Below, piece by piece: positions 48,401-63,869 of a DNA stretch of 64,000 bases. Position 1 is the first letter of the stretch. The number at the start of each line of letters is the position of its first letter. The notes beneath the pieces were generated by a model. That model ran no database searches, was not told the origin of the DNA, and was given only the letters and a program-made list of their open reading frames with translations. The stretch comes from Paramecium pentaurelia. Its lineage: Eukaryota > Ciliophora > Oligohymenophorea > Peniculida > Parameciidae. The DNA lies in NCBI GenBank assembly GCA_905183005.1, contig CAJJDO010000093.1, positions 311,576 to 375,575 of the forward strand, in the 5' to 3' direction. The translations under genes and the position numbers were made by a program.

Positions 48401-51400
48401 ATCTGATGATTGTTACTTTATTTATTACAAATAAGACTCAATATATTATGTTGGTGAATTTTCAACTTCTTTCTTTTATATATTCTCACAATCCCTAATA
48501 AAATAATTGATCATTAAATTATATTTAAACTTGGTAGTTGTTAAATTATATGTATTTACTTTTGAAATAGATAATTATTGTAATTATACAAATAAATTTT
48601 GATTTCTTGTTTGAGTAAAAGTAATTAAATTTTAGGTAGAAACCTATTAAATTTCATACATGAAACAATTTGATAGCAATAATTTATGGACATTCTTAAA
48701 TTTCATGATTGGATATAAATAAACTCCTTAAATATATATGCCTTTTATTTCTACTTAGCAATCACTTAAATAAATAAGAGCATTTTCAGTGCTAGTTATT
48801 TTTGATATTTCCTCAACTGTTAATGGTCCTATTTTTTATAAATAATTCAGCAAATCTTCTTCTTATTAAATAATTTATAAATCTTTCAAAATAATTAAAT
48901 CGTAGTTTGTTTTTTAAGATTTGAATTGTAAATTAAAAATTGAATTGATTAAGGAATAGCAATTTTAAATTAAAATATCTTTTATTAAAATACTCGTTCT
49001 AAAAATAGATGGAGCAATAGTAAAAATAGATGTTGAAATTCTGGTTAAAACATTTTAGAATTTAATTCTTTGGATATCTATATTTAATTATCCATTTAAA
49101 GATAAAATACTAATGCAACCAGAACCTTCCCTTTATGATTATAAATTATTTTCTATGGTAGTTAATATGATTTCATGTAGAATGCAAAATGAATTTCCTT
49201 ATAGGGTTATATCAAAAATAAGACTTTTTAATGCGATGATATTGCGAAAGGTACTATTGAAACAACTAAAATTCTGTGTTTCAATTTTTGCCACTCCTCC
49301 AACATTTAAAATTTAGATTGTTTACATAATTATCTAATTAATTTAATCTTAATTATAAACAGAATTTAAATTTAGTTTGTAATATTATTACCAAATGATA
49401 GAATTTAAAAAATTGTGATTTTGAATATCCATATTTCTAATGACTAATGAATTAGATGTTATAGAAATAAAAGTATGAGAGGAATTAGTAATTGCATTGT
49501 TTCTTGATGTTAATTTCAAAATTTCTACTTTACTTGCTTTTGAAACAATACATAATAAACAAGAAGCATACTGTATTTCTTAGGTCTATGAATGAAACAT
49601 ATTCTCTGTAAACTGCAGATTTTCTAAAATTATTAAAATTTTTAATTCTGAAAAAATCATTAATTAAGATTAATATGATGTTTCTTTTTATTAAAGTTAT
49701 ACATTCCCAAAGAATTCTACATTTTTTATTTAAACAGAAGCATTTTATTAATTAAAAATTTGAACATTAGAGATTATTTGTATTAAAGATAAATCTATAG
49801 AAGATTACTTTGCTAATTATAAATTTTGTAATTTTATTTCTAAAAAATTGATTATTAGTAAGAGTTAATTATTGTATTAAATTTATTCTTAACATTCTAA
49901 AAATATTGGAATTCTGGTTTAATCATCAGATGTTTTGTAGATTAAATTATCTATTTGAATTATATCTGTTTCTTACAGATAAAATATTCTTACATTTTTT
50001 GTATTAATTATTTCAAAATTTTTAATTATTAAACTAAAGCATGTTATTTCAAATAAGGCTAGGTTTTTATTAAAAATACTTTAATCGATATTGTTACTTA
50101 AATTAAAATCATACAATTTTACTTAACACTTATTTATGTGTTAATTTTACCTAATATCAAATAAAGTAGAATATTGTAAATTATTGTAAAATATTTGTAT
50201 ATTAGTAATTTATACTATGATTTCTGAATAGGGGATTGATTATAGGAAATGTGAATATAAATAAGTATTCTATTCCATAATAATAGATTGCATGTATATC
50301 TATTGATCAGAAGAAAATACGACTGATTAATCAAAAATATTTTAGTTTAATTATACTTTGCTAATTATCAAATCCATTGAGAGAGAGTTATAAAAAAAGG
50401 TAGAGTTATAAAATTTGCTATTTTAAATAATTAAATTATGAAATGTAAATTTGCTTTTCATTCTTTCATTGGAGTTGATTGCAAAAATAAATGAGTTATA
50501 AAATTCACACTTTTAAATAATTAAATTTTCTATTAATATAGTGAAATTATGATCAAAAAACTTGAATAATTTAGAATTTGTAATTATACAATTTGTAAAT
50601 TAGAGTTCATTTATTTTAAGAAAACCATTAAGTTTCATAGTTTCAAAGTTCAAAATTGATGAATTAGATATATTTGTATCTAAAAATGAAACATTTTAAA
50701 AATTTATCTACGAAAATAAAGTTGCTTTAAAAAGTGCTTCCAAATTATTTTATTCTTCATCTTAAATTAAAATATTTATCAATGATAATTCTACTGCTTT
50801 TTAATTATTCTAAAAATGTAAATTAGATTTAAATATTTTTAATCTGAAATTTTATAATTCCACCGAATCAAAATTTGAAAAAATTATAGTACCAAAAGAA
50901 AATAATAATGAATCTTTAACAGCTACTGCAACCATTTTAATAAATTGTAATGAATAAATCTATTATTTTAATTGATTATTCAGATATAAGCCACGTTATG
51001 CTTTGCAAATATCAGTAAAATCAAATATATATTTTAAAATTAATTTATCCTATCCCATCTAATTATAGAAATCAATTTAATTTTTATAAAATGTCGTTGC
51101 ATCTGCAAGATTTATAAAATTACAATCTTCAATTATTGTTTCGAAGGAAAGAATTGAATTACAGTCATTATCAAAACAATACTTTGCAATCTATAATTAT
51201 GGATCTATTTAAACATTTGGAATTTATTAAGGCATAATACATTATCTAGTATAAAATAGATTATCATTGATTATAAATTGGGGTTAATTGCTCTAAAATA
51301 ATTAATGAAATTTTACATTAATTTTATCTTCTGAACTAGGTTAACAAATTTTACAAAATTAAGGACATTCATAACATTTACCTTAATATTGATTTATAAT

Positions 51401-54116
51401 AGGCTATTAAAACTCATTTAATGGACAAATCCTACAAAGAGATTCAAAATTCTACTAATAACACGAAAGACATTCAGAGCTGCAATCTTTTATACATAAA
51501 TATGAAAGACTACTTATTGTCCATCCTTCTTTACATTCAAGTATCTAAATTTTGTAATATCTATTAAAATTATATGGATAAATGTATTGATTTGGTAAAA
51601 ATGACATTAAAAAACTTTAGATTAGTTAAATCCAACCATTGTAATAAAATTCTTATGAGAATACAGAAATTTTAAAATTTGATACTTCAAAGGTAGTTTT
51701 CTAGCAGCTACCATTCTCAAGTGAGGGAACATATCCGGTGGTGCAAATTATACATTTGAGAATAAATTCAGGAGTTTATATACATTGCATACAATTTTCT
51801 ACTAATTCTTAACAATTAATGATTTCAGGAGCTATTGAAAAATCTTAAATTGATGCTAATGTGCAAATTTCTTAATTTTCCAAATTAACATATGACCGTA
51901 GACAATTTTAAATCGTCATCTTTTTTTAAATGCAAATACTTTAAGAAAAATCAAATGTATAGTCATCATTACATAAAGCACAACCAACATTTATAATTTC
52001 ATCTGTGTTAAATGATTAAAAATCATGGTATAATGTGCATTTTGATAAATCATTATTTTAATACTCAAAACAATATTTACAATTTTAAATAGGGCATTTT
52101 TTACATCTCCCAGCCATATTCATATAATATGGAGGATAACAATATATGTCTTAGCATTTGCCATCTGCTAGTTTAAAATTATCATCACATTCTTTACATA
52201 AAAGACCAACATCATTTGATAAACAGTCAAAACAATTATCTGAACATTCGAAACGACCATAAAAAAATTCATTTTAATCTCCAAAAGACCTTAAAAAAAT
52301 TTCATCTTATTAAATTGTTAACATATCAAATATTTATTCGACATCACAAACATTTTACAGACAAAAATAGAAATCAAATCCATCATAAAAATATTAAAGA
52401 TCAAAATCTTAAAAATAGTAAGCAGTTTCTCCAATTTTATTTATTGATATATCTTATTAACAAACTAATGAATTAATCCATTTTTATGGATTCATGAGAC
52501 ATTCTATGCATGTCAATCGCTGAGAATTGATTATCGAAGGACTATATAATGATAAATTATTACCATTAAATACATTCATCGCCAATTAAGAAATAACCAT
52601 ATAAACAACTTTTATCTTTAAATATTGAAGCATCTTTTATTAACTAAAAGCCTAAATCAGAATAGGACTCGCATTTTTCACCTGTATCAATTAAACCATA
52701 AGGACAAACACACATTTTTTTATCAATTAAATAAATTCTATTTGATTCTTATGAACAAGATAAGCAATTTAATTTAGTTGGACCATTGCATTCAAAACAA
52801 CTTTAATGGCAATTAAGTTCATTGATTGGTTATTAACAATTAAAAAATAAAAAATTTCTAACTTAAATATTAATAGCATTATTGATATTATTTAAGAGAT
52901 TTCCATAATTAACTCTGAATTGGTTCGAATGAAATTAAACAACATTAATTAATCTGCTTATAGTATAGATTTCAGATTCATCATAGAAACTGATACTTAA
53001 CTATAATTCATTTTTCTATAAATTAACAATTAATTTATGCCATAACTAAACTTTATTTAAAACATCAAATTAATCAAATATTAGAAAAGGATTATCAGTA
53101 AAATCAATATTAACTAAAGGAAAATTGTAACTATAAGTAGTAATAATAATCCTATGCATCGTAGGGGAAAGTTAATAAATATATTAAAACGGTGATAAAT
53201 TTTAATTAGATAAAATTGCACTATTAAAATTTGATGAAATTTTAATTATTTGATAAGTAATATCTGATGGCAGTTGTCCAATATTATTAATCCTTAACCA
53301 ACCCTAAAATTAAAAAGAGTCACAATTAGTATTTTAAGATAAATATGTCAATTTATTAACAGAAGAAAGATCCCAATCTTTTAATTTAAAAGTACTATCT
53401 TGAATGCATTAACATTATATGAAACCCTACAAAACTTTAAATGCTATAACTTCAAAATTTTAATAAATAGAGCTTTCTTGGATCAAAATTTTGTTCACTT
53501 TTAAAAAGCCTGGAAATGTAGCAAATTTCCTACCTTTTAATATTGAAAATATATATGATTTATTAACAATTAAACTGCTCCCAAATATTAGAGATAAATT
53601 TTAGTCTTTGAAAGGAAATTTCAATTCAAAAAATTAATGAAGCAGAGTATCTTCTTAATTTAAGATAATAACTTCAAATTTCCTTTGATTAGGATAGATA
53701 ATGAATTAACAAAAATGCCAAACATCCTCGTATTTATTATTATCAATTTACAATTCAATTTTATGCTGGTTGTTTTCTTCATCCACAAATTCAATAGTTT
53801 TCAGTATTTTCCTCTCTGTATAATCTAAACAATCATAGTATATAAGATTGAGATTTTGGGTTAAAATAGATGTAGTATAATGAATTAAAAAGCAGTCGCT
53901 TTCCATCTATCCTACGGGGCCTACTTTTGAAATTATACTTAATGGATTGTATTTGGACCACATCCCATAAGTTAAAAGTTTGTTAACTCCAAAATCTTAA
54001 AAACTTAAATCAAAATCATCCCTTTGAATTTAGTATTATTGATTTAAATCAATAATTGAAAAGGTTAAAATCTCTTTCAATTAAGATAAGAAAAAAATGA
54101 GAATTGATATATTCAT
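45483..54116 (-). CDS. Giant multidomain membrane protein B (paralogue of A)
   Basis: About 2,850 residues. The start (MNISILIFFLSQLKEILTF) is a signal peptide and the next motif MWSKYNPLSI matches A. Order: LamG-like region (about 30-420); Cys-rich region (about 430-930; CHQSCFECNGPTKLNCLSC, then CVCPYGLIDTGEKC); Asn/Ile/Leu-rich beta-helix-like stretch; signature module KGFWRP, CIGG, GD, GHTGGLCEECD (about 2300); C-terminal membrane domain with NQFIIPLLILLGFTIPF. Introns inferred at 51293-51316, 46927-46949, 46789-46813 and 46414-46439 (23-26 nt), at sites homologous to those in A. The phase between 51.3 and 47.2 kb needs one more intron that I did not locate. The last 130 codons are uncertain: a neighbouring frame ending at 45550 also reads like protein (HEKNKTVITPEIENL). 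The gene lies 483 bp downstream of C, in the same direction. Confidence 0.78.
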
Positions 54117-54599
54117 ATAATTTTTAATATAAATTCTCCAAATATTTTTAATGATAAAAAAATCAATTAATTTAAAGCTTTATATTTTACTCAATCTCAT
54201 TTAAGCATTTTTTGAAATATGATTGAGGATAAGAATCTCTATTTATATTAAAGTGATTTAAAAAGCATGATTAATACTTAAATATTTTTTTAATTCTAAT
54301 CAATTATATAAAGAACTCTAGCCAGATTATAAATTATTACTATAAATTATATTATCACATAATTATAAACTTTACACCATTAATTAAAAGGTTTGCTTTC
54401 AATAAATATTACAGAATTATAATATTATCTATTTGTTTATATTGAGTAAATAAAAATGAGAAATCTAATAATCATTTTATTTGTTACTCAGAAGTTTCTA
54501 TTATCTATTTAGAATGAATGCTTTTGAGATAAATCATTTTAATAATAATAATATTCAAGAATTTATTTTAAACTGTAATAAACTTAAATACCTCAATAA
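54117..54599. other. Intergenic between giant genes B and C
   Basis: 483 bp of AT-rich sequence between the 3' end of C and the 5' end of B. It must hold C's terminator region and B's promoter; no motif is recognised. Confidence 0.5.
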
Positions 54600-57500
54600 T
54601 CAAATTTTCTTTGCAAAAGATTTAATTTTAAGAAGACTCTTCTGATAATAAACCCCCTTCTTTTTGCTTTAAAAACCCCCATCCTATGCTGTTGATGTAG
54701 ATGTTCTTTTTTTTGCATTTTAATCAAAGTTTGCTTATCTCATTTAGATAATTTGCTAAGCTAAAGGAATTCCAAAATTTCTTAATTTCGAAAACCTCAA
54801 AATAGCATTTTTTCTTGATTCTCCTCTACTTTTGAAAAGTCGTTTCATAAATGGATTTTCATCGATTTCTGGAAATCTTTATTTGATCATTTCTTTAATT
54901 TTATCCAATAAAACTTCATATTATTTAGAATATTCCTATAAGATTTATTTAATAATTTTGCCCAGAAATAGCAAGTTTTATAAGGCCATTAAAAAAAAGA
55001 ATGGTATCTGAAGTTCTTCTAGATGCACTTATTAGGACATATAAGTTCCTATGGCTAATCCGATAGTAATCATACTGATATTTGCTGAATAATAATCCAA
55101 TTAATTTAGATTATTTAATTGATAGGGTTGGTAAAGAGCATTTAATTCTTAATAAGTATATGTTATAAAAAGTACAAGCACTCCTTTCACTACAACTGTA
55201 TCTTCATAATAAACAAGAGAAAGGATAATTAATTCCTTTTAGATAATTTTAATCAATTCCCAAAAATAAGCCTCCTTCTTATATTCATTATATAAATAAC
55301 CCCAATGAGACATTACTTTTTTCTTTTCAAAATGATTTTTATTAGAGTAAAGACCAAAGAAAAAGAAACAAGGAATTATGATTGCGATTAATATAATAAA
55401 AGGTAGACAAAATTCGAACATCCACATTGTATGTGTTGTAGTATCATATCTTTTAGATACATTAGCTTGAATCCATTTGAAACCTGATATATTTCTGTAG
55501 GAAAGAAGTTCAATAAATCCATTAATTAAATTTGGTTATACATAGATGTAGATGTAAATTGCAGCTGTTGCGGCGATACTAGGATTAAATTTATCTTTCT
55601 TTATTAAAATAGCTAGAAAGTAAAAGCATATAAAAACAACAATATACAATATAGGTAAAATTATCTACCAAATCATTCTAGCATATTCTATTTATAAATC
55701 TTTATATTCAACTAAGAAGCAATCAAGAGAATATGATGAAGTTTGAAGTGGATTACCAACCACATTCATGGTATTATTCAATCCTGCAGAAAAATGTAAT
55801 TAAAATGTAGTAATTGATACAATAATTTGAAAGTAATTAGTTAACATCTTAATCAAAGTTCCAGACTAATTTTTGTTCAAGTAAACTTAATATCTATAAA
55901 TTTTAAATACTGAAGATTTAGTAAATTCTTCCATCGTTTTCCTATTTCCTTATATTGAAATCAATAGAAATATAAGGGTCAAAATAATTATTCCTAAAAT
56001 CACAAATACATTTTTCTCTTTTTCAACACAAGGTCCGCATGTGAATTTTTTAACAATAGAATATTATCCATTTCCTCTTATATTATATAGATCACATTAT
56101 TCACAAAGTGCACCGATATGACCAATATAACAGGAATTATCTCCTTCATTTATTCCACCCAAACAATTTTCTTGTAGATTAAGGCAATAATTAATTGCTT
56201 TTGTATCAAAATATGGTCTCCAATACCCTGCTCTCAATATTAATTGATTGTCTTTAATACTTAAAGTTGTCAAATCATCTTTAATGTCACATTTTTGTGA
56301 ATTTAGTGTTAGGGAGTACAACCCTTGATCCGAGTCACATGTCTCACATGAAAAACTAGTTGTATTTTTTATTTCTCCAAATTGGCACTAGTAAGTTTTT
56401 ATATTAACCCTAAGTTTATAATTTGAGTGATAATCAATAACTTAATAAGGGTATTATGTATTGTAAATAGGAACCTTAATTGAATTGCAACTAAATTATA
56501 ACTGAAGAACAATCTCTTTAGGAACTGAATTATCGAAATAAACTATTAAATCATCAAGATTATAACTTTATGTAACTTAATTAAAACTTATTTACTAAAT
56601 ACTAGTATAATTATTTGTAAAGTCTTAATCCTCATTGTTTGATTCATTAAATCTTCTACTCTCTATGATACATTAAGAGTTTTATAGTTATTAAACACTA
56701 TTTAGATCACCATCCAAAGCTAGAATTCTGAAAATCATATTTGAATTATAATATAGTTTGTTTTTCCAATCAAAAATTTTATAAGATGATATTTCCTGTC
56801 CTGTTGGCAAATAAATATGTTTTACTATTTATCCATTTAAATCAACATAAGGGTTTAATTTTATTTCTTGAATTTTTAAAGTCGAATTTTAAATTTTAGT
56901 TTTTGCAGATAAAACTTAAGAATCATTTCTTATTTATATTGAGAGTTATTATGGATTTGATGCTACATTATTACCATATATTCTAGCAATATTTTTTATT
57001 ATTTTAGTCTTATTGTTCAATAAATTCATTGCAACTTAGTCTGAAAAATACAACCCTCCACCAATGGATCCCTTATTGAAGTGAATGACACAATCTTCAA
57101 TTATTAAATTTTTATTTCCTTTTATATAAATAGATCCACCTTCTTCAGCAGCTTCATTGTATTAAAACAGACTATTTTATAACAGTGTTTGGAGTGAGTT
57201 TATTTTTAAACAAGTTCCTTATGTGGCAATATTATGTTAACAATTATAGTACCTTATTTTAAACTCATAAATTAAAGAATAAAGTTCAAATTAATTGAGG
57301 AGCCTACGATCTTTATTTGGTAATTTTACAATATTTAGGCATCCTTGTTAACCACAAGAACAATTTCGTACCTCAAGAGATGTAATCAATTATTATTGAA
57401 TAAAATATTCTGAAGGCTAGAATTATAGATATATTAGTCCATATTCACATATTGAGCAAAATATATTAACAAAAGTGAGAGAGCTAATTTAAATTTTATC

Positions 57501-60500
57501 TTGGTTAGTAAAATTATTAAATAAAATTAATCCAGAATTTTGATAATCTATTTATTTAATGATTTCTTAAAATACACAAAACGCTTAATTATAATATCCT
57601 GATTATTAATTCACATTCAATTAAATAGGAGCCTGTATGAAATCATGAAGACATTAATACATGATATCATTCAATTATGGATTTATATTGATACAGGTTG
57701 TATTAGTCTAATTGGTAAAGTTAAATCCAATTTAAATAGATCTGAACACAGAATTCTAGATAATTATCTCTTGGTTTGTAGCTTAATTAATAAAATATTG
57801 ATTTACTTGTAAATGAAAATACTGATATTAATTTATTACTGATAGACGAATTTTGAATTTATATTTGAGATAGATAAATATATTTGGTTTCTTATAAAAT
57901 CAAAAATGATTCTAAAATTAAATTATTTGTCTAAATCTCACTCATTTAAATTAAAGATCCAAATTCTAAATACACAAGAGATCTATTATTAATTAACTAT
58001 TAAATTTCCTATTGACTAGAAAATTCATTAAATTTATTTAAGAATTCTAAATAGCCAATTTAAGTGCTAGAAATCTAAACTTTTTAAACTAATAAAATTT
58101 GGGGACTCTCCACAAATTTTGAAAAAGAAACATAGATTGCAGATCCTTATTGAGCAAATATATCCTCTAAATGAAGGTTTATAATTGTTAAATTTGATTA
58201 AGATGTAATTGATTTTAAATAGATAAATCCTCCAAATCCCCTACAAAATATTTTATTGCCAATGTTATTATTAAGTTCTATATTAAGTGACGAAGAAGAC
58301 GATCCATCTATATAAATGGCACCTCCATATTCCAAATCATTTAAGAATTTAGTAGAAATTCCTTCAAAACTATTATTTTTTATCAAAATATCAGTGCTAC
58401 CATATGAGAAAATAGAGAAACATCCTCCAATCGATCCTGATGAATTAATAAAAGTGTTATTTTAAATTAAAATTTCTTCGGCCTATAATTCTCCAACTCC
58501 AGATTTAGAATTTGATTCAAATATTTATTTGATTACATATTCTGATACCGAAGAAGTAAAGCCCCATTATATATGAGGTTATATAATTTCATATCTGAAA
58601 ATACTATTGTTGTAAAAAAGGGAATTGCTAATTTATAACTTCTAAGTTTTAATATTCATTATACTAGATATGCTGTTTAATACTATATTATTTTAGAAGT
58701 TTGAATTCATCAAATATATTTGGCAATAAGGACAATCAATTAATAAAAGTCCTGCAGTTTATGTGAAATCGAATTAAGTATATTAATGGAAAACATTATT
58801 TAGGAAAGTTATATTGTTTATCTATATAGTACTTTGCTGATATGATTATATAGATATTAGAGAAGTTTGAAATAGAATTTCAGTCAATAGAATTATATTA
58901 GAACTAAACGATATATCTTAGAATATAATAGTTTCACTTTAATTAGTTAACTTTTAATCAGCAGAATCAATAGCTATGATGGGAAAGTTGTAAGATAGTA
59001 CTTTAGAGAACGTTAAATTCTTCAATTATGTTACTTTAGACGAAAATATCTTGAGTGTTGTTGAATAATATTGAGCTTATACTTATTTCAATTAACAGCT
59101 AAGAAATTTATGCAATCCTAAGAATCGATATTTCTCTTGTTTAAAAATGCCGTTTTCAATTTTAAGTTTCTAGCAATCATAAATTGTAATATCATTAAGA
59201 CCAAAACCACGTTCGATAACTAAATTTGATATTGACACATAATCATATTAAATGGTAATCAATGAGAAATCAACTAACTTTCTATATTCATTTATTGAAT
59301 CTTTAATATAGTGGTTGTTGATTTAGCTAAAATAATTTAGCGTAATATTCTATGTTTAACTTGAATATTTCTTTAGGTATATAAATTTGATTATGCTATC
59401 ATAATGATTATCTTCAAAAAGTAGACTTGTAAATTATTAAGTAATATTTTAAGATAAGAAATTATTATGATTCTCAATACCAATAGATTTTGTAAGAAAT
59501 TAGCATTCTTTAAACTTTACATTATCTAAATAACTATTTCGATTCAATAAAATTAATGTTGTATTAATTAATATGGTTTAAATTATTTCTAAATTAATTA
59601 TTTCCAAACGAAACATTTTTTCAAAATCAAATAAATATTAAGAATTCGATATGTAACTAGTCAGAATTAAATTTGATAATTTGAGCTTTCCATTTTCAAT
59701 ACTTTATGAACCTTTTATAAATGTTGAATTAGTAAAGTTTGAAATTAAAGTTACAGTATCTATTTCAACATAATCTTATTCACCTAATTGTAAATCCAAA
59801 AAGCTCGTTTCAACTTTACATTTTCTTAATGTTATATTACTAAAAATTAGTTTTTTCGGATAGATAGTTTCCTCTATATTAATAAAACTACCCTAGGTAA
59901 TTATTGAAACATTGTAAATGTACAAATTATTCATCTAAAGAGACGTGACATTTTTAAAATTAAATGAAAAATTAAAATCACGATCATTGATATAGTCATT
60001 TTTTAGAAAATTAATATTTGCTAAAAGTATTGTTTATGGAAAAGAGCTTCTAAATATAAACCTTGAGATTGAAATCGATGTTAATGTAATACTTGATAGA
60101 GTAATTTTTGAAAAATTGATGAATTCGATATCGGAATGAAGAATGAAAATGGTATCAAATTAAAAGTTAAATTCAATTTCTACATCTCTAATTGAAAAAT
60201 TTATATAAATACTTTAAAGTAAAAATGTTCTCTTAAAATGTTTGTTTGATTTAGCCACCAGCAAAATTATTGTAACTAATTTCACTTTTACTCGTTAATT
60301 TAATTACAATAGTTTTAATTAATTTTGAATTAGCTAATGTGTAAAACTCATCATTTTCAAACTAAAAATATTAAAATATATATACTTCCATAAAACTGCT
60401 ATATTCAGATTCTAATAAATCAAAAAGTAAAATATTTTCCTTTTGAAATTTAATCATAGATTCTTCATCTGGTTATCCGAAAAAGTCATCATAATACTAC

Positions 60501-63500
60501 TATTTATCACCATAAAGATATAAAGATATAATTAGTTTTTTGTAACATCCATTGCCTTAATCATTTTTTTGACATTCAACAAATAATCCAAAATCTTCAT
60601 CATAATAGTAGCTTTGATCTTAATAACTTTTTAAGCATTAATAAGTATATTTATTATATTTTGGATTTTTAAATAGAGGATTGATTTATTAGATTTCTTC
60701 GTTTGATCTAACCCTACAAAGAGCACAATTTTCAGGACACTCTACACATTTATTATCAATTAATGTCAATCTTCTTCCCCTTTATTCCTAAGGGCATTTA
60801 TTACAAATATATTTATCATTTGAAAATATGCATTCTAAACAATCATCTTAACAATACTTTAGACATACATTATTATGCAATTTATAACCATCTAAACAAG
60901 CAGAACATATTATCTCATAATCATTTGAGTTTTAACTTTGACCATAAACAATATATTAATGAAAACCATTTATTTCAATGTATTTTCTATAAAAGGATCT
61001 TACCTATAATTTCCATCGATCTTTTAAGATTGAATGCTATGAATAGCAAGACTTGCATTTTAGTTCTGGTGGGCATGCTAAACATTTACCAGAAGGTATT
61101 TATAAGTAGTAACCGTTGATGCAGTCTAAACAAGCAAAAGCATTAAGAATATCAGTTTGCAAGCAAACTTAACAGTAGCGATTATAACTCTAGCATCCTT
61201 CAGTAAATTATACTACCTAATTTGTCTATTTAGTAGAACTTAAACATATAATTGATTTTAAAGATTAATCTTCTTTAAGTTATCCTATACCAACCTGACA
61301 ATCTTCTTCTGTAATATCCTTAACACATTAATTAATTTCAAACACAAACACATATGAAGTTTCACATTTTGCACACAATGTTACTATCTAATCTAAATCG
61401 AATTTTGGTTTAAATTTAATATCAAGTGTATTTACAGTCAAATCATCTCGCAAAGCTTAAAAAGCATGAACACAATTCGATATCTAATTTAACAAACATT
61501 TTTTCCCATCAAGGGATATGTGATATTTTGAGTCATCTATGCATTTTAAACACCTTAAATACTTTTATTCAAGATAATCATCATAATAACTCTCGCAAAT
61601 CTCGCAATAATCACCACACATTTTACATTATTCATCTATTAAGCTATAGTATTTTGAACAAGTTTAGCAGAATGGTATAAAGCCAAATTTGTTCTCACAT
61701 GTAGAGCATCCAATTGGACATTCTATACATGACCTCCAAAAAAGGTACATTCCTGGAAAACAACCCCAACAATTTCCAATATTGTCATATACTGTGCAGT
61801 TTTTTTTATATTAGCGACATTAATACTTGTCTGTGTCAATAAAGTAATTTGATTTACATTACATTTAGGCTAAGTTCCCTAAATGGTAGTAGGGAAATGT
61901 GAAGCAAAATTATTTTGATGTAGTATTCTTAACACAATAATCCTCTAATTCAGAATGGAAAATCAATTCTCTTTCCAAATTGATGGAGTATAAATCATAT
62001 TCTAATTTATTTCTAGTGAATAAGTGAAATACTTGATCTTGAGAATCTTTCAAAGTTTTAAAATCTTATTTACAAACTGGTTTCAAGTACCAGGTTTTCT
62101 AAAAGAAATAGCACTCTGCGCATAAAATAAACTAATTTGTCATATGTTAAGGACTATTTTTTATAATTAAATAAGTACCACTATTTGCATTCATAATTAG
62201 TGCTATCAATAGGAAGTCTGAAATAGCCAAGAGGGCAGATATTCGCATTTTGAGTTGCCACTTCATGAAGTTAAACTGAAGAATAATATGTATCTGTGCA
62301 AATTATCTATCCAAAATCAAAATATCCTTAGTTACATTTACACATAGAAACCTCACTCTAAAAATATCTATTAGTATTTTCACCACAACTAAGACAATCG
62401 GTATCCTAAGGTCCTTTACATGTTAAACAAGAATAATGGCAATCTAATTATCAATAAAATTATACTAAAAAGTAATACTTTATCTTTATCATAATTATAT
62501 TCAATTTTAAAATCAAAAACTTGAGCCTATAAAAAATTATGATTAAAATTATCTCCACCAAAAAAAACATTAAATTAGCTATTTATAAATGAACCCCGAA
62601 AAATGTCATTTCCTAGTTATTCTCTTATCAACCCCAATTTGTTAAAAAATTGGATTTAAAAAAGCATTTTTTCATCAAAATTACTTCTACCATACTCATA
62701 TTGGACAAAATGCCATTGCTATAATCCTTCATAATATCTAAAATCCTCTTGATATTGTAATGTTCTTGTGGACTAAACTACCTCATAATTCTCATCTTAA
62801 ACTCCCTAAAGTGTTAAATCATATTAGGATTAAAATGATTATTAAATAGGCATACTATAAGCATCAGCATGTACGACAATTTTAGTTTTTTAGGGTTGGA
62901 TTTTTGAAAAAAACACTTGAACACTAAATAAATCATCTCCTAGTTTTTTCTAATCTTCATAATTTATAAAACCGGTCATTCTCATTAATATATATTTGTC
63001 TGCTTCGCTATTCTAAAAATTATATTTAACCCAACCTGATAAACAGTAACTTTTTCCATATTAATTAATAACTAGTTCTATGGTTGAATATCCATCAAAT
63101 GTTAGTAAGTCTGGTATAATTTTGATCTTTTGTTCAGTTTAATATTTCTGAGGAATTTAATTATCTAATTAAATTTATTGAAATGAATTTTCAGAATAAC
63201 TTAAATAGGGTAAAAATATCAGTTTTGATAGTAATCCTCTAAATGTATTTAAGTTTTAGTCATTTATCTAATATTGTTAAATATCATTACCTATCCTCTG
63301 CCTCCCTAAAAAATTTTTAAATTTTTTTAAATTTCAGAGGCAAAAATGTGAGATTATTTACTTTGATTACTGACTTCCACTAAAACAACTTCATTTATTG
63401 GTTGTATTAAAATCAAATGAAATATCCATATTCCCTCATATTCTAAAGCATTAAAGTTATAGAAAAAGTTGAAATGGGAATTTTTGTTGAAAAATTTTAT

Positions 63501-63869
63501 CATGTGTTAGACCTATTAATTAGGATAATCTAATATCTTAGAAACTACAAATAGATAGTCATTTGTATCAGAATCTTTTACTAGCAATAACATTTCTCCA
63601 GTTTCTTGCTAAGTGTCATCGTATGGAATATCAATATCAAAATTTCTTTTTGGAATTTGTAAAGGAATACTCATACTCCAGAATCCTATACCATAAGTGT
63701 CTTTGTAATCCTAATTTATTATATTAATTGATTCCTCTGTCATTAAAAATCCTGATGTTAAAATTGAATCCTCGTAGTTTGAAAAGGAGGTTTAGGCGAA
63801 TTAAAGCATCTAAAATAAATAAAAGGCATTAAAGAAATTCATAACAATAATGAATTTTGTTTATTTCAT
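54600..63869 (-). CDS. Giant multidomain membrane protein C (distant relative of A and B)
   Basis: The frame from ATG 63869 to TGA 54600 is 3,090 codons (exact). The N-terminus (MKQTKFIIVMNFFNAFYLFQ) is a signal peptide. A LamG-like region follows (motif YGIGFWSMSIPLQIP), then a Cys-rich region (about 480-1060; CHYSCLTCKGPQDTDCLSC), a long beta-helix-like stretch (about 1190-2450), the signature module AGYWRP, CLGG, GD, CYIGHIGALCE (about 2520-2590) and a multipass membrane domain (about 2600-2900; e.g. MFEFCLPFIILIAIIIPCFF). The cytoplasmic tail is long and basic (ENPFMKRLFKSRGESRKNA, then a KKRTSTSTAQ stretch). Reading phase is the same at the start, signature and membrane domain, so I need no intron in the 3' part, unlike A and B. 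Surface protein by inference; ligand unknown. Confidence 0.8.
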
